The notes under the pieces: model-generated
The model's database searches: none
Seen by the model: the letters and a program-made list of their open reading frames with translations, nothing else
What the model was told of the DNA's origin: nothing
Made by a program: the position numbers and the translations under genes
Shown here: positions 19,117 to 27,328 of the stretch, piece after piece
Layout of the letters: every line of letters starts with the position of its first letter
Position numbering within the stretch: the first letter of the stretch is position 1
NCBI GenBank assembly: GCA_019637875.1
Contig: JAHBUW010000002.1
Span: 124,001-188,000, forward strand
Direction: 5' to 3'
Length of the DNA: 64,000 nt
DNA from: Pseudobdellovibrionaceae bacterium
Lineage (GTDB): Bacteria; Bdellovibrionota; Bdellovibrionia; Bdellovibrionales; Bdellovibrionaceae

Positions 19117-19620
19117 ATGTCACTTCGTTCATTCGCGAAAATCACTTTGGCTCTTTTCACGGTCGCGGTTTTGGGCGCCTGCACTCAGGAATCCAAGGTC
19201 AAGTCGGCAGTCGAAACTTACGCGATGGATGACATCAATAAGGAGTTCGACAAAGCCTTCGGCGCCAAAGAGTCGAAGATCATGAGCGAACTGAAGACCG
19301 CCTTCGTCAAAAAATTGAGAATCGAAGTCACCGACATCAAAATTGAAGGCGAGACCGCGACCGGCAAAGCCAACGTCACCATGTACAACAAAGAGTTCGG
19401 TGGACTCGCGTTCCTGGTCGCCCTGAACGCGCCCGAGCACGACAAAAAAGGTCGTAACGTCGCGAGCATCCTCGACGAGGTTCGCAAAGAAAAACCGGAA
19501 GTCCCCAATATGGAGGACTTCCCGACCGAGACGCATACCCGCAATTTCAAGGCTGAAAAGAAAGACGGCAAATGGGTCGTCAGCAGCCTCAAAGAAGAAA
19601 AAGAAAAATCAAAGCGCTAA
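19117..19620 (+). CDS. Lipoprotein, unknown function
   Basis: A 167-residue lipoprotein with lipobox VLGAC (C22). The mature chain is Lys/Glu-rich and has the pattern of a small alpha+beta fold (DIKIEGETATGKANVTMYN followed by a C-terminal KKDGKWVVSSLKEEK). That ending resembles DUF4878/NTF2-like lumenal lipoproteins, though weakly. TTGGAGG precedes the ATG at 19117. It overlaps the convergent hydrolase gene by 12 bp at the 3' ends. Confidence 0.68.
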   Translation: MSLRSFAKITLALFTVAVLGACTQESKVKSAVETYAMDDINKEFDKAFGAKESKIMSELKTAFVKKLRIEVTDIKIEGETATGKANVTMYNKEFGGLAFLVALNAPEHDKKGRNVASILDEVRKEKPEVPNMEDFPTETHTRNFKAEKKDGKWVVSSLKEEKEKSKR

Positions 19621-20592
19621 GAAATCGGTCAGGGCCTTCGCGTACTCGGGGAAACTTTCGAGCTGCGGGACATGGCCCACGCCCTTCAATTCAACGAGTT
19701 TGGCTTTCGGGATGGCCCGCGCGGCCGCTCGACCCAACTTCGGATAGTCGCCTAATGTCGCCGCCACCTTCGGGTCGGCGGCATGACGTCCCGGCGCCGT
19801 GCGATCCCGCAAACCAATAATCAAAAGCGTACGCACCTTGATCAGCGGGAACTCTTGAATCACGGGTTGCGTGTAGACCATTTCGGAGGTCAGCGCCGCA
19901 TTCCAAGCCACTTTCGGGTAATCTTTGTGGCGCGTCCAGCCCGAGGCGGCCCCGATCAGCGCTTCGTATTCCGGTTTCCACTCGCCCGCGTAGTAAGCCT
20001 GTTTTTGATACTCGCGAATCGACTCTGCAGTCGTTTTCAACTCTTGCTCGTAGGCCTTCGCAAGACCCGTATAAGGCACGGGACCACGTAGATCTTCCAG
20101 ACCGATGGGATTGACGAGGACGAGTTTCGTCGTCGCCTCCGGGTACATCCGCGCGAATCGCGCCGCCAGCATTCCGCCCATCGAGTGACCGACGACCGCC
20201 ACCTTCCCGATCTGCAGATGATCCAGCCAACGCTTCGTGTTCTCGGCCAAGCCGTGAAAGCTGAACTGGTAGCTTGAGGGCTTCGTCGACTTGCCAAAGC
20301 CGATTTGGTCCGGGACCACGACACGGTAACCTTTGTCGGTCAGCAGCCGAATCGTCGGCTCCCAATAAAATCCGCTAAAGTTCTTTCCGTGCAAAAGCAT
20401 GACGGTTTGCCCGTTCGGCTTCGCCGGCGTGACGTCCATGTACGCCATCTTGAGTTTTTGCTGTTGGCCTTCAAACTCGAAAAACTTCACGTCGTACGGA
20501 TACGCGAAAGTCGTCAGTTCCGCATCGTAGGACGGAAGCTCCGCCCGCGCGCAAAGACCCGCCAGAATCAAAATCCCGAAAATTGTTTTCAT
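19609..20592 (-). CDS. Exported alpha/beta-hydrolase
   Basis: A 327-residue alpha/beta-hydrolase with a signal peptide (ILILAGLCARA). The oxyanion segment is LLHGKNFSGFYW, the nucleophile S137 in GHSMGG, the acid in GLRDRTAPG, and the histidine in GVGHVPQLE. The PDQIGFGKS motif matches haloalkane dehalogenase/epoxide hydrolase-like and esterase members; the substrate is unknown. Periplasmic or secreted location is inferred. The preceding gene ends 3 bp upstream, so they are co-transcribed. Confidence 0.85.
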   Translation of the reverse strand: MKTIFGILILAGLCARAELPSYDAELTTFAYPYDVKFFEFEGQQQKLKMAYMDVTPAKPNGQTVMLLHGKNFSGFYWEPTIRLLTDKGYRVVVPDQIGFGKSTKPSSYQFSFHGLAENTKRWLDHLQIGKVAVVGHSMGGMLAARFARMYPEATTKLVLVNPIGLEDLRGPVPYTGLAKAYEQELKTTAESIREYQKQAYYAGEWKPEYEALIGAASGWTRHKDYPKVAWNAALTSEMVYTQPVIQEFPLIKVRTLLIIGLRDRTAPGRHAADPKVAATLGDYPKLGRAAARAIPKAKLVELKGVGHVPQLESFPEYAKALTDFLAL

Positions 20593-20595
20593 GCC

Positions 20596-20988
20596 TTACC
20601 AGCAGTCCGCCATACCCAGCTGGCGCCAACCGGGTACCCGGTAGTCAAACGTCCACCGGCGGATCTCTTGATCGTATTGAAGGACGTAGTAGAAAGGATC
20701 CCGCGCATCGAGCTCGGTTTGTTCGCCCTTCTCGCCCATCTGCAAGCGCAAGATTTTTGCGTCCCACTCAGTCGCCGTCAGATCACGCTCGATCCAACGT
20801 CCGCGCCCGGTCAGCTCTTTTAAAATCAGCCGCTCGCGATCACGAACGACCGTGACCTGTTGATCGGGACCTTGAATATTGCAGTTGAGCAGCGTCACCG
20901 TCGTGCCGGTTTTGCGGCTTTCGGGCGGCCACCACGTGGCGTGAGCTTGAATGGACACGATGAAGATCAGGGGAATTAAGAATTTCAT
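20596..20988 (-). CDS. Small secreted protein, unknown
   Basis: A 130-residue protein with a signal peptide (FLIPLIFIVSIQAHA) and two cysteines (LLNCN near the start and MADCW at the very end), probably disulfide-linked. The body is beta-like with alternating charged and hydrophobic residues. GGAG precedes the ATG. It sits between the AbfB-like gene (36 bp upstream) and the hydrolase, all on the minus strand, suggesting one transcript of exported proteins. Confidence 0.65.
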   Translation of the reverse strand: MKFLIPLIFIVSIQAHATWWPPESRKTGTTVTLLNCNIQGPDQQVTVVRDRERLILKELTGRGRWIERDLTATEWDAKILRLQMGEKGEQTELDARDPFYYVLQYDQEIRRWTFDYRVPGWRQLGMADCW

Positions 20989-21024
20989 GGAGGCTCCTGT
21001 GAGGAGTCCTCCCTAACTCAGAAT

Positions 21025-21957
21025 TTAGGGCGTGCCAAAGTATGCTTTACTTCCGGCCTCAAGAGCCGTGTTCGTCGCGGCGACGCCCGTGGCCATCACG
21101 ACAAATTCCGAAAATTTTCCAGTGAATGCGTAGGTCGCACCATACAGGGTACCACCCAACTGCAAAGTTCCCTGCGTGACGTCCGTGGCCCAGTTCGTGG
21201 CGGTGGTTGTCACATTCACCGCTCCATTCAATCGCACCTGGCGTAAATTGCTGGTGACCGAGTTCAACTGCGACATCATATAACCGGTGTTGTATGACAA
21301 TCCCCACGTCCCGGTTTGCCGGACATAGGCCGTTGCGGACGAGGCCAGATCAGACATAATGCTCGTTCCCTCGGGGACGTGCATGGCCAAACGTTGCCCC
21401 GTATTGCTCCCGTTTAACGAGAACGGCGTCGCGTTGTTGGCTTGCGACGTTCCGATGTAAAGCGCGGCATATTCGTTGATCGAATTCACCACGCGGGCCG
21501 AACTAGTCAACGTCATCATCGTCGTGGGATAGTTCACCGCCGGGCGGCCGTTGATCGCCTCCAGGGTGCCGGCGTTCACGAGTCGGGGCTGCGTTCCCGC
21601 CGTCGTATTCGCGACATCCCGTCCATTGCCGCTCTGATCGTACCAGGTTTTCACGAAGACGCTCGCTCCGCTATAGAACGTGCTGAGGGCGATCGTCGAA
21701 CCCACCGTCCATGCCGAAGTTCCTTGCGCCGTGATCGTGACGACACCGTTCGCGCCGATCCGGTTCGCCTCGTCGAACGCGACGTCCCCTTCGGCGTTAT
21801 TGGTGCCGTTACGGACGCGCATGATCGCGCCGTTATACCCAAGCACCAGGCGGCGCACCGAATAGGCCGCCGAAACGGCGTTCGTGAATATGAGCCATGC
21901 CGCGAGGTGCGACGAAAGAAAGCGATAGGTTGTCGATGCAGTTCGTGCTGCTTTCAA
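21025..21957 (-). CDS. Secreted LamG/arabinofuranosidase-B-like protein
   Basis: A 310-residue exported protein. The mature start AYSVRRLVLGYNGAIMRVR and the block VKTWYDQSGNGRD, followed by QPRLVNAG and NGRPAVNY, match the concanavalin-like fold of fungal arabinofuranosidase B and its bacterial relatives. Many bacterial members are surface or fibre proteins without shown enzyme activity, so sugar binding is the safer inference. No ATG exists near the signal peptide. A TTG at 21957 is used, with AGAGGGG about 10 nt upstream. Confidence 0.68.
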   Translation of the reverse strand: MKAARTASTTYRFLSSHLAAWLIFTNAVSAAYSVRRLVLGYNGAIMRVRNGTNNAEGDVAFDEANRIGANGVVTITAQGTSAWTVGSTIALSTFYSGASVFVKTWYDQSGNGRDVANTTAGTQPRLVNAGTLEAINGRPAVNYPTTMMTLTSSARVVNSINEYAALYIGTSQANNATPFSLNGSNTGQRLAMHVPEGTSIMSDLASSATAYVRQTGTWGLSYNTGYMMSQLNSVTSNLRQVRLNGAVNVTTTATNWATDVTQGTLQLGGTLYGATYAFTGKFSEFVVMATGVAATNTALEAGSKAYFGTP

Positions 21958-22194
21958 CCCTTAAAAACCCCTCTGAAATTGTCCCGAGAATCGTTTCAGT
22001 CGCGGATTTCCCAGTTGCCCTATTTTTCCATGCCGGCAGTCGAAGACTGACTGTTTAACGCTCCTTCATCGGAATTTTAGCCCTTAGTAGAGGGATCATT
22101 TTCAGAGGGAAAACGAGCGTCGGGAGCGAGCCTTTTTCAACACTGTTTCCACACTCAAATATCTCCTGATACACTTCTACGCCAGAGGTGAACG

Positions 22195-22443
22195 ATGGCG
22201 AAAAAGGCCCTACCCCGGATCGTGTCCGCCAAGGAGTTCCGCAAAGCACATGATCAATTTTTGATGAAGAAAAAGAAGAATACGCGCGAGACTTCTTTCG
22301 TGATGAATTCACACGCCCCGCTGCGCGCGATCAAGCGTCACCAAAAAAGGCTGGGCCGGAATTTGCCTTGGGTTTCTTCTCCTTCACCGGCGGGCGCGGC
22401 GTCGAATACCTGGTGGAGATTCCACGATGAGTACGCCAAATGA
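22195..22443 (+). pseudogene. Internally deleted DUF899 (thioredoxin-like) gene remnant
   Basis: An 82-codon frame. Residues 6-25 (ALPRIVSAKEFRKAHDQFLM) match the N-terminus of DUF899 proteins. Residues 38-62 (NSHAPLRAI...KRLGRNLPWVSS) match the SRAPL...PWVSS segment that normally lies some 100 residues further on. The CPSC-type core is missing, so an internal deletion is inferred. The rest is unlike the family. The ribosome site GAGGTG is kept and the TGA overlaps the ATG of the next gene, so the remnant may persist as a translated leader for it. Confidence 0.55.
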
Positions 22444-22805
22444 TCGAAAACGAAATCCGTGAACTCGAAAAGCGTTTGAACGAAGCGGATTCCAGTTCCG
22501 TGCGGGACACACGCCCTATTCTTGAGGAACTACTCGATGATGAAGCGGTGCTCATCGGTCCCGGGGGTGAACTTCACGACAAAGCCTTCGTCGTCAAGAA
22601 TCACGGACCCGAGCGCGTACCGTTCGTGCGGGTGATCGTCGAAGAGCTGGACGTGACCGCGATGGGAGAATCCGCACTCGTCCTTTGCCGGACGCGCTAC
22701 GTGACGACGCAAGGTCAGTTCCAGATCCGCTTCCTGCGGATCTGGAGAAAACGTCAAAACCAATGGCGAGTCGTCGCGGGGACGATCACCATGGTTAAAT
22801 CATGA
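22440..22805 (+). CDS. NTF2-like (DUF4440/SnoaL-type) protein
   Basis: A 121-residue protein of the NTF2-like superfamily. The N-terminal helix (IENEIRELEKRLNEAD) is followed by DEAVLIGPGGELHDKAFVV, the characteristic cone-fold loop of DUF4440, and a C-terminal hairpin with W in RIWRKRQNQWRVVAGTIT. Such domains bind small molecules or act as isomerase-like enzymes; the ligand is unknown. The start overlaps the stop of the DUF899 remnant as ATGA. It abuts a convergent gene with no spacer. Confidence 0.75.
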   Translation: MIENEIRELEKRLNEADSSSVRDTRPILEELLDDEAVLIGPGGELHDKAFVVKNHGPERVPFVRVIVEELDVTAMGESALVLCRTRYVTTQGQFQIRFLRIWRKRQNQWRVVAGTITMVKS

Positions 22806-23291
22806 TTACTTCGCGCAGTTGAACGTCAGGATCTCGGCCATTTTATAGATTTCGGTCCCGTCGGCGTTCGGTAAAATATTGCCCGCGCCGACTTCCACCG
22901 TCAGGATCGCGTTCTCGCAAACTTTGATTTTCAATTCGGGTTTTGCGACCGCCTCGAAACCGTTACCCGCGAAATCTTCGGCGAGGGATTTTTTGATGCG
23001 TTTATCGCGCTTCAAAACTTCCGCTTCTTCGTCGACGGTGACTTGGAGCATACCGTTCGCGGCGGAGATCTCCAGCACGTCGCCTTGAATTTCGAGGACG
23101 GTTTTCTTGGGATCGATGCAGATCGCGTTCATGAACTCGTAGGTTTTTTTGCAGGTTCCCTGAACGAAGTGATGCTGTTGCCCGGTCGGGCACGGCTCCA
23201 TGATCGTGGCGCGACGGTCGATACACATCTGCCCCGCGAACGCCGAAGAACTCATCAACAGTAGGCCGAAAATCGTAAGCTGCGTCTTCAT
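22806..23291 (-). CDS. Secreted Cys-rich protein, unknown
   Basis: A 161-residue protein with signal peptide IFGLLLMSSSAFA and six cysteines in the mature part (CIDRR, EPCPTG, GTCKK, ICIDP, VCENA, FNCAK), an even number suited to disulfides. No domain recognised. CAGGAG precedes the ATG at 23291. It lies immediately downstream of the 897-residue secreted protein on the same strand (63 bp gap) and may belong to its operon. Confidence 0.68.
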   Translation of the reverse strand: MKTQLTIFGLLLMSSSAFAGQMCIDRRATIMEPCPTGQQHHFVQGTCKKTYEFMNAICIDPKKTVLEIQGDVLEISAANGMLQVTVDEEAEVLKRDKRIKKSLAEDFAGNGFEAVAKPELKIKVCENAILTVEVGAGNILPNADGTEIYKMAEILTFNCAK

Positions 23292-23354
23292 ATGTTGCTC
23301 CTGGCCGCCAATCGGTCGGTCCAGAGAGCCATTTAGCCAAAGGAATGCCACGCC

Positions 23355-26048
23355 CTAGTGGCAGCCGATCCGTACGGTCGCGCAGCAAGCCGGCGCATTG
23401 TAGATCAAAAAATCTTTATTCATGCACGCCCAGCGAATCGTCTGCGTCGAGGGCTGATTCGAAGGCAGGATATCCGTTTCGACGCGCTCCACGCGACGTC
23501 CGAAATAACTGTCGAGCGCACGCTGGGTCCGCGCCTGCAGTTCGGCTTCGGTCGCGTGCTTTTGCACGATATCACGCGTATAAGTTCCGCTCAGCGTATT
23601 GAATTGTTGGCGTCCATCCGCCGTCACTCGCAGCTCACCCGCGCTCACCACTTCGCGGCCGTTCGCCAGATTTTGGTGCTTCACACCAAGTTCGAAATTG
23701 TCCTCGACGCGTCCGACGACCATACGTCCGTCGCGCGTCAGCAGATAAGTGTATTCACCGGCGGGAAGCTGGCGCGCGTCCCCCGGAGTCGTGAACTCGC
23801 GAATCTGCCCCCGTCGCTCGGCCGCAGTCCTAAATTCCGGTGTCGAACGAACGCTGAACGAGACCCTCTCACCCTCGGGCGTCGTCACCCGACGGCCCGA
23901 AACGTACTGCTCGTCGGGAGAAACGGTCTTTCCGCGCTGCTGGCCGAAAAGACTCGCGATTTCGTTGCGTGATGCCGGGGCGCGATCAACCTGCGCCGCC
24001 GCGTTCATGTAAGCTTGGCGCGTTTCGGTCCCGGAAAACTTCGCGGTCTCGGCTTCTGCGCGCGAGATGATCCGGCGCTCGCCGTTGTAAAGCTGCACTT
24101 CCAAACGGCCATCGGGCTTCACGCCGACGACCTTCACCGCCAGATTTTGTGTCGAGTCCGCGGGGCGATAACTGATGATGGCGCGTTCGCCCTGAAGATT
24201 CGCGAGCTCGCCGCTCTGGTACGCGCGTCGGAACTGAATGCCGGGATCCAATTCCACGCGCGCGGTCGAGCTGACCCGCACGTTATCCAAATCGGCGCCC
24301 CGCAATGTGACGCGCGTGCCATTCCCCAGCTCGACGACCGCCTCGCCGTTCTCGACTTTGACGAGCTTCGCGGGCAAACGCGCACCCGAAGTTTCTTTCG
24401 AGGTGAACGAAACGTACTTTGCATCGTCCGTCACGCGGCCGGCATTGTAGGCTTCGCGAAAGCGATCGTAATTCGCGTCCCCGGTCGGAAAAAGCGTTCG
24501 TGCGTTCGGCGTTGCGCGCAGGTCGCCCACGACGCCTTTCTCCATCAGCTGCCGGATGTCGGCATCGCTGAATCCCGCCTCTTTAAGGATGCGTTGCTTT
24601 TCACGCAACTGCGCCCAGGTGTAGTTACCGACCCCGGCGGGCGTGCCGTCCTTACCGAGTTGACCACGCCCCACGACGTGCGCGGATTCCACGGCATCGC
24701 GCTGGGTGGCGGTCAACTGGCGCCCCAGGACACCTGCCCCTTTATCGGCGGCTTCGAAGCGACGCGCGTTCGCGGCCAGGGTCTCGGCCTTCACGACATC
24801 GGCGGCCAGTTGGCGCGCGCCGGTCTCCGCCGCGACCACGCTCGAATCGGCGGTGCGGATCCCCGCGCCCAGGCCGAACTTCAGCCCCATGGCACTCAAG
24901 CCCGTTTCCACCAAAAGCCCATTCGCTTCGCGCTGTTTGGCAAGGATGTCCTCGTACTTCGCCGAGTTCCCCAAAAGCCCCGCCTGCAGCGCGCTCGTTT
25001 GGGAGGCGACCTGCATGTAACGTTCGGCCGAACCCGCAGTCAGACTCGCCGTCGCGACGAAACACGCGGCCCCCAGCGTTCCCAAAGACGCGTAAGCCGC
25101 CCCCAAACAGGTCACGCCACCCGCGATGGCCAGGCCCGCGGTCGCGATCGAACGATAACGGTCGCTCTTTTTGAAGTTCTCGAAAGTCGTCCGGTAGCCC
25201 GAGCAAAGGCCCGGGTTCTTCGCAAGAACCGTCTGTACCGAGCCACCCATCAGGAGTAGCGATTCGGCGTCGCTCGAAATGTTGTTGTCGAGCTTGATCG
25301 CCTCGATTCTTTCAACGGACTTCTTCGTGTCCGCCAGAACCTCATCTTTCGCTTTCTGAATTTCCGCGGCGGTCGGGTTCGCCGATTTGAGGTAACGTAC
25401 GAGCGGATTCCTCGAGGCGATCTGCGCCTGGTTGGCCTCGACCCCGTCATTCAGCTTTTTGATATCTTTCTGAAAGCCTTGGCACGCGTTTTCCGACTCT
25501 TTGATCTTCCGCGATCCCGCAGGCAAAGCCGAGCCCTTCAGCTTTTCGATCATCGCCTGCATGTCTTTCTTTTCGGCGTCGGTGAAACCACTGTGCGAGA
25601 TCACGCGGGTCGTGATCGTTTTAGGCATGCGGTTCAAGTGATTTTCGATCGGCTCGTCGAGCGGTCCCATCAACGGATTCACGTCGGGATTCCACCAGCA
25701 CAGACTTCCGCGAATTCGGTAGATCTGCGAAATGCCCGACCAGAACCGCATCTGTTTCAAGTCCGCATCCAGATTTTTGATCCAGTCCGCGGGGACTTCC
25801 TGCGCGTTCTTCTTCAGACGATGCAGAACGTCTTCTTTCACCGCGCGCAAAAATTGAGACTGATCCGCCGCCGAAGCGTTCGGCGTCGCCGATTCGCATA
25901 AATCCGCGCCCTTTGCGGGAGTCGCCTGCGCCGCATCCGGAACATCACCGGAATTCGCAAGTTCAGCGAACGCCGGGACCGCCCCGCACAACAGAACAAA
26001 GACAAAAAGCATGAACGAGCGCACGACGGCGCTCCCGGCGATTCCCAT
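23355..26048 (-). CDS. Large secreted multidomain protein, unknown
   Basis: An 897-residue protein with a signal peptide (MLFVFVLLCGAVPAFA). An N-terminal helical region (to about 290) is followed by an Ala/Gly-rich hydrophobic stretch (about 300-345, GLAIAGGVTCLGAAYASLGTLGAACFVATA) that could insert in a membrane. A segment (about 455-505, AHVVGRGQLGKDG...YTWAQLREKQRILKEAGFSDADIR) has the look of a module in bacterial polymorphic exoproteins. The second half repeats short KOW/SH3-like beta units (for example KLVKVENGEAVVELGNGT and VKVVGVKPDGRLEVQLYNGE). The tail has four cysteines (RWACMNK, ACCAT, IGCH). Function unknown; a secreted effector is one possibility. Confidence 0.6.
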   Translation of the reverse strand: MGIAGSAVVRSFMLFVFVLLCGAVPAFAELANSGDVPDAAQATPAKGADLCESATPNASAADQSQFLRAVKEDVLHRLKKNAQEVPADWIKNLDADLKQMRFWSGISQIYRIRGSLCWWNPDVNPLMGPLDEPIENHLNRMPKTITTRVISHSGFTDAEKKDMQAMIEKLKGSALPAGSRKIKESENACQGFQKDIKKLNDGVEANQAQIASRNPLVRYLKSANPTAAEIQKAKDEVLADTKKSVERIEAIKLDNNISSDAESLLLMGGSVQTVLAKNPGLCSGYRTTFENFKKSDRYRSIATAGLAIAGGVTCLGAAYASLGTLGAACFVATASLTAGSAERYMQVASQTSALQAGLLGNSAKYEDILAKQREANGLLVETGLSAMGLKFGLGAGIRTADSSVVAAETGARQLAADVVKAETLAANARRFEAADKGAGVLGRQLTATQRDAVESAHVVGRGQLGKDGTPAGVGNYTWAQLREKQRILKEAGFSDADIRQLMEKGVVGDLRATPNARTLFPTGDANYDRFREAYNAGRVTDDAKYVSFTSKETSGARLPAKLVKVENGEAVVELGNGTRVTLRGADLDNVRVSSTARVELDPGIQFRRAYQSGELANLQGERAIISYRPADSTQNLAVKVVGVKPDGRLEVQLYNGERRIISRAEAETAKFSGTETRQAYMNAAAQVDRAPASRNEIASLFGQQRGKTVSPDEQYVSGRRVTTPEGERVSFSVRSTPEFRTAAERRGQIREFTTPGDARQLPAGEYTYLLTRDGRMVVGRVEDNFELGVKHQNLANGREVVSAGELRVTADGRQQFNTLSGTYTRDIVQKHATEAELQARTQRALDSYFGRRVERVETDILPSNQPSTQTIRWACMNKDFLIYNAPACCATVRIGCH

Positions 26049-26292
26049 GTCTTTCTATCGGAAATCGTCCCGCCCATATAAAGTAACACCGCAAATCTAT
26101 TCACCGTTTAAACGAGCATGTTTCAACTTGAGACGATCACCCGGCGCTTCGACTTTCGAAGGCGGCGTTTTCACCCTGAACCACCGGTTCAATACAAACG
26201 TCGACAACACGGATGAGCGCATCCAAAAGTGGACCGAGCTTTTCGAGTCCAAACTGTAATTTGTCATTTCGAGGGCGATCGCGAGGTCGCCC

Positions 26293-27078
26293 TTAGCCTT
26301 CGAGGGATCGCTTCCCCTTGAACACCGCGATGGCCTTCAGAAACTCCGCTTCCGCGCGCGCCACCTTCGCCGGTAAATCCGCCACGTCCGCGACGTAGCT
26401 TAATTCCTGGATGAGTTTTTGCTCGGCCTCGGGAAAATCTCGGTGCAAATAGCGCAATCCGAAATCCCAGCGATAAGGGCGATAGTTCATTGCCATCACT
26501 TCGACCAAGGGACGCACAAGTCCGTTCTGGTAAAACGAGATCGCGTCGATCGGGTGGCCACGACGCAGCTCTTTCAGCGTCAGTGACTTAAAAATGGGAA
26601 AACCTTGGCGCAGCTCCTCGGCACGGACCGTCTGCCGCGCGAAAATTTCGGCGGCGTCGGCGTGACGCTCGTGCAGAATCCCGCCTTTGTCGAACAGGAT
26701 CCGGGGCGTGCCATGGCGTTCGACTTCAAGAAACATCCCGTAAGCTTGCGGAACCGCGCGATCCATCACCCCTAAATCGACAGAGAAAAATTCCGGCGCG
26801 TTTTTCAACACGATCACCCGTTGCGCAATCCCCTCACCCCATCCGGACTTGGCGGTCTGCCAGGTATGGCTGACGCCGAACTTTTCCTCGAGCATCCGCT
26901 GCACGCGCTCAATCACGCCCTGGATCGGCGCGTCCGCGACGACGCACAAATCGATATCCGAAAACTCATCCACGAAACCGGTCGCCTGCGATCCCCCCTC
27001 CCACGCGGCGTGGATCTCGGGGCGGTCTTTCAGAAGCGAAACGATGTTATTCAGGACAACTTCTTTGTCTATCACCAT
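26293..27078 (-). CDS. Nucleotidyltransferase-fold protein
   Basis: A 261-residue protein with the pol-beta superfamily signature GGSQATGFVDEFSDIDLCVV: the GGS helix followed by DxD, where the two aspartates bind metal. A third acidic residue is likely in FFSVDLGVMD. The C-terminal half is helical. Relatives include antibiotic nucleotidyltransferases and MNT toxins/antitoxins, but no HEPN partner is adjacent, so an acceptor cannot be named. The ATG at 27078 is preceded by GGTGG. A tRNA gene lies immediately upstream. Confidence 0.72.
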   Translation of the reverse strand: MVIDKEVVLNNIVSLLKDRPEIHAAWEGGSQATGFVDEFSDIDLCVVADAPIQGVIERVQRMLEEKFGVSHTWQTAKSGWGEGIAQRVIVLKNAPEFFSVDLGVMDRAVPQAYGMFLEVERHGTPRILFDKGGILHERHADAAEIFARQTVRAEELRQGFPIFKSLTLKELRRGHPIDAISFYQNGLVRPLVEVMAMNYRPYRWDFGLRYLHRDFPEAEQKLIQELSYVADVADLPAKVARAEAEFLKAIAVFKGKRSLEG

Positions 27079-27104
27079 GTCCACCAAGAGATCGGTTTGG
27101 AAAG

Positions 27105-27181
27105 TGGTAGGGGGTGTAGGACTTGAACCTACGGTCCGCCAGTTATGAGCCGGCTGCTTTAACCAACTAAGCTAACCCCCC
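27105..27181 (-). tRNA. tRNA with anticodon CAT (elongator Met or Ile2)
   Basis: Read on the minus strand the gene folds into a full cloverleaf. It has a 7-bp acceptor (GGGGGGT/ACCCCCT, first pair G-U), a D arm with AGTTGGTTAA, an anticodon stem GCCGG/CTGGC with loop CTCATAA, and a T arm GTAGG-TTCAAGT-CCTAC. The discriminator is A73 and CCA is encoded (27105-27107). The first acceptor pair being G-U and the body GCAG..GGCTCATAAC are like tRNA-Ile2, whose C34 is modified to lysidine, but elongator Met cannot be excluded. It is not initiator Met, which would have three G-C pairs in the anticodon stem. Confidence 0.93.
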
Positions 27182-27242
27182 ACAGGGTGCATGACCGAAG
27201 CTAGCAGGGCGCGCGAGGTACGACAAGGTTCGCCGCCAAATG

Positions 27243-27267
27243 AAAAGCGAGGCCCACCCCGCCTCGC
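27243..27267 (-). terminator. Second terminator-like hairpin after rpoD
   Basis: GCGAGGC (27247-27253) pairs with GCCTCGC (27261-27267) around a 7-nt loop. In the direction of rpoD transcription the stem is followed by TTTT (27243-27246). It backs up the stronger hairpin just upstream. Confidence 0.6.
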
Positions 27268-27268
27268 C

Positions 27269-27299
27269 AAAAAACAAGGGAGGCTCGTCGCCTCCCTTG
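27269..27299 (-). terminator. Intrinsic terminator of the rpsU-rpoD operon
   Basis: CAAGGGAGGC (27275-27284) pairs perfectly with GCCTCCCTTG (27290-27299) around TCGTC, and on the minus strand leads into TTTTTT (27269-27274). It lies 29 bp past the rpoD stop. Confidence 0.9.
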
Positions 27300-27328
27300 C
27301 CTTAAGAACTTTGAATTTCGAGATCCGC

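Noticed and set aside
20629-20642. 14-bp perfect palindrome ACCGGGTACCCGGT
   Set aside because: It lies inside the coding frame of the secreted protein (RVPG) and has no partner copies nearby; the GGTACC core is probably coincidence.
22257-22430. Third-frame peptide (EEYARDFFRDEF...GRGVEYLVEIPR) overlapping the DUF899 remnant
   Set aside because: It has no start codon or ribosome site in frame, and the first-frame ORF matches a known family with coupling to the next gene.
26011-26259. 82-codon plus-strand frame upstream of the 897-residue protein gene
   Set aside because: It overlaps the start of that gene in antisense, lacks a ribosome site, and has no recognisable domain; the rest of the gap (26049-26292) shows no convincing gene.
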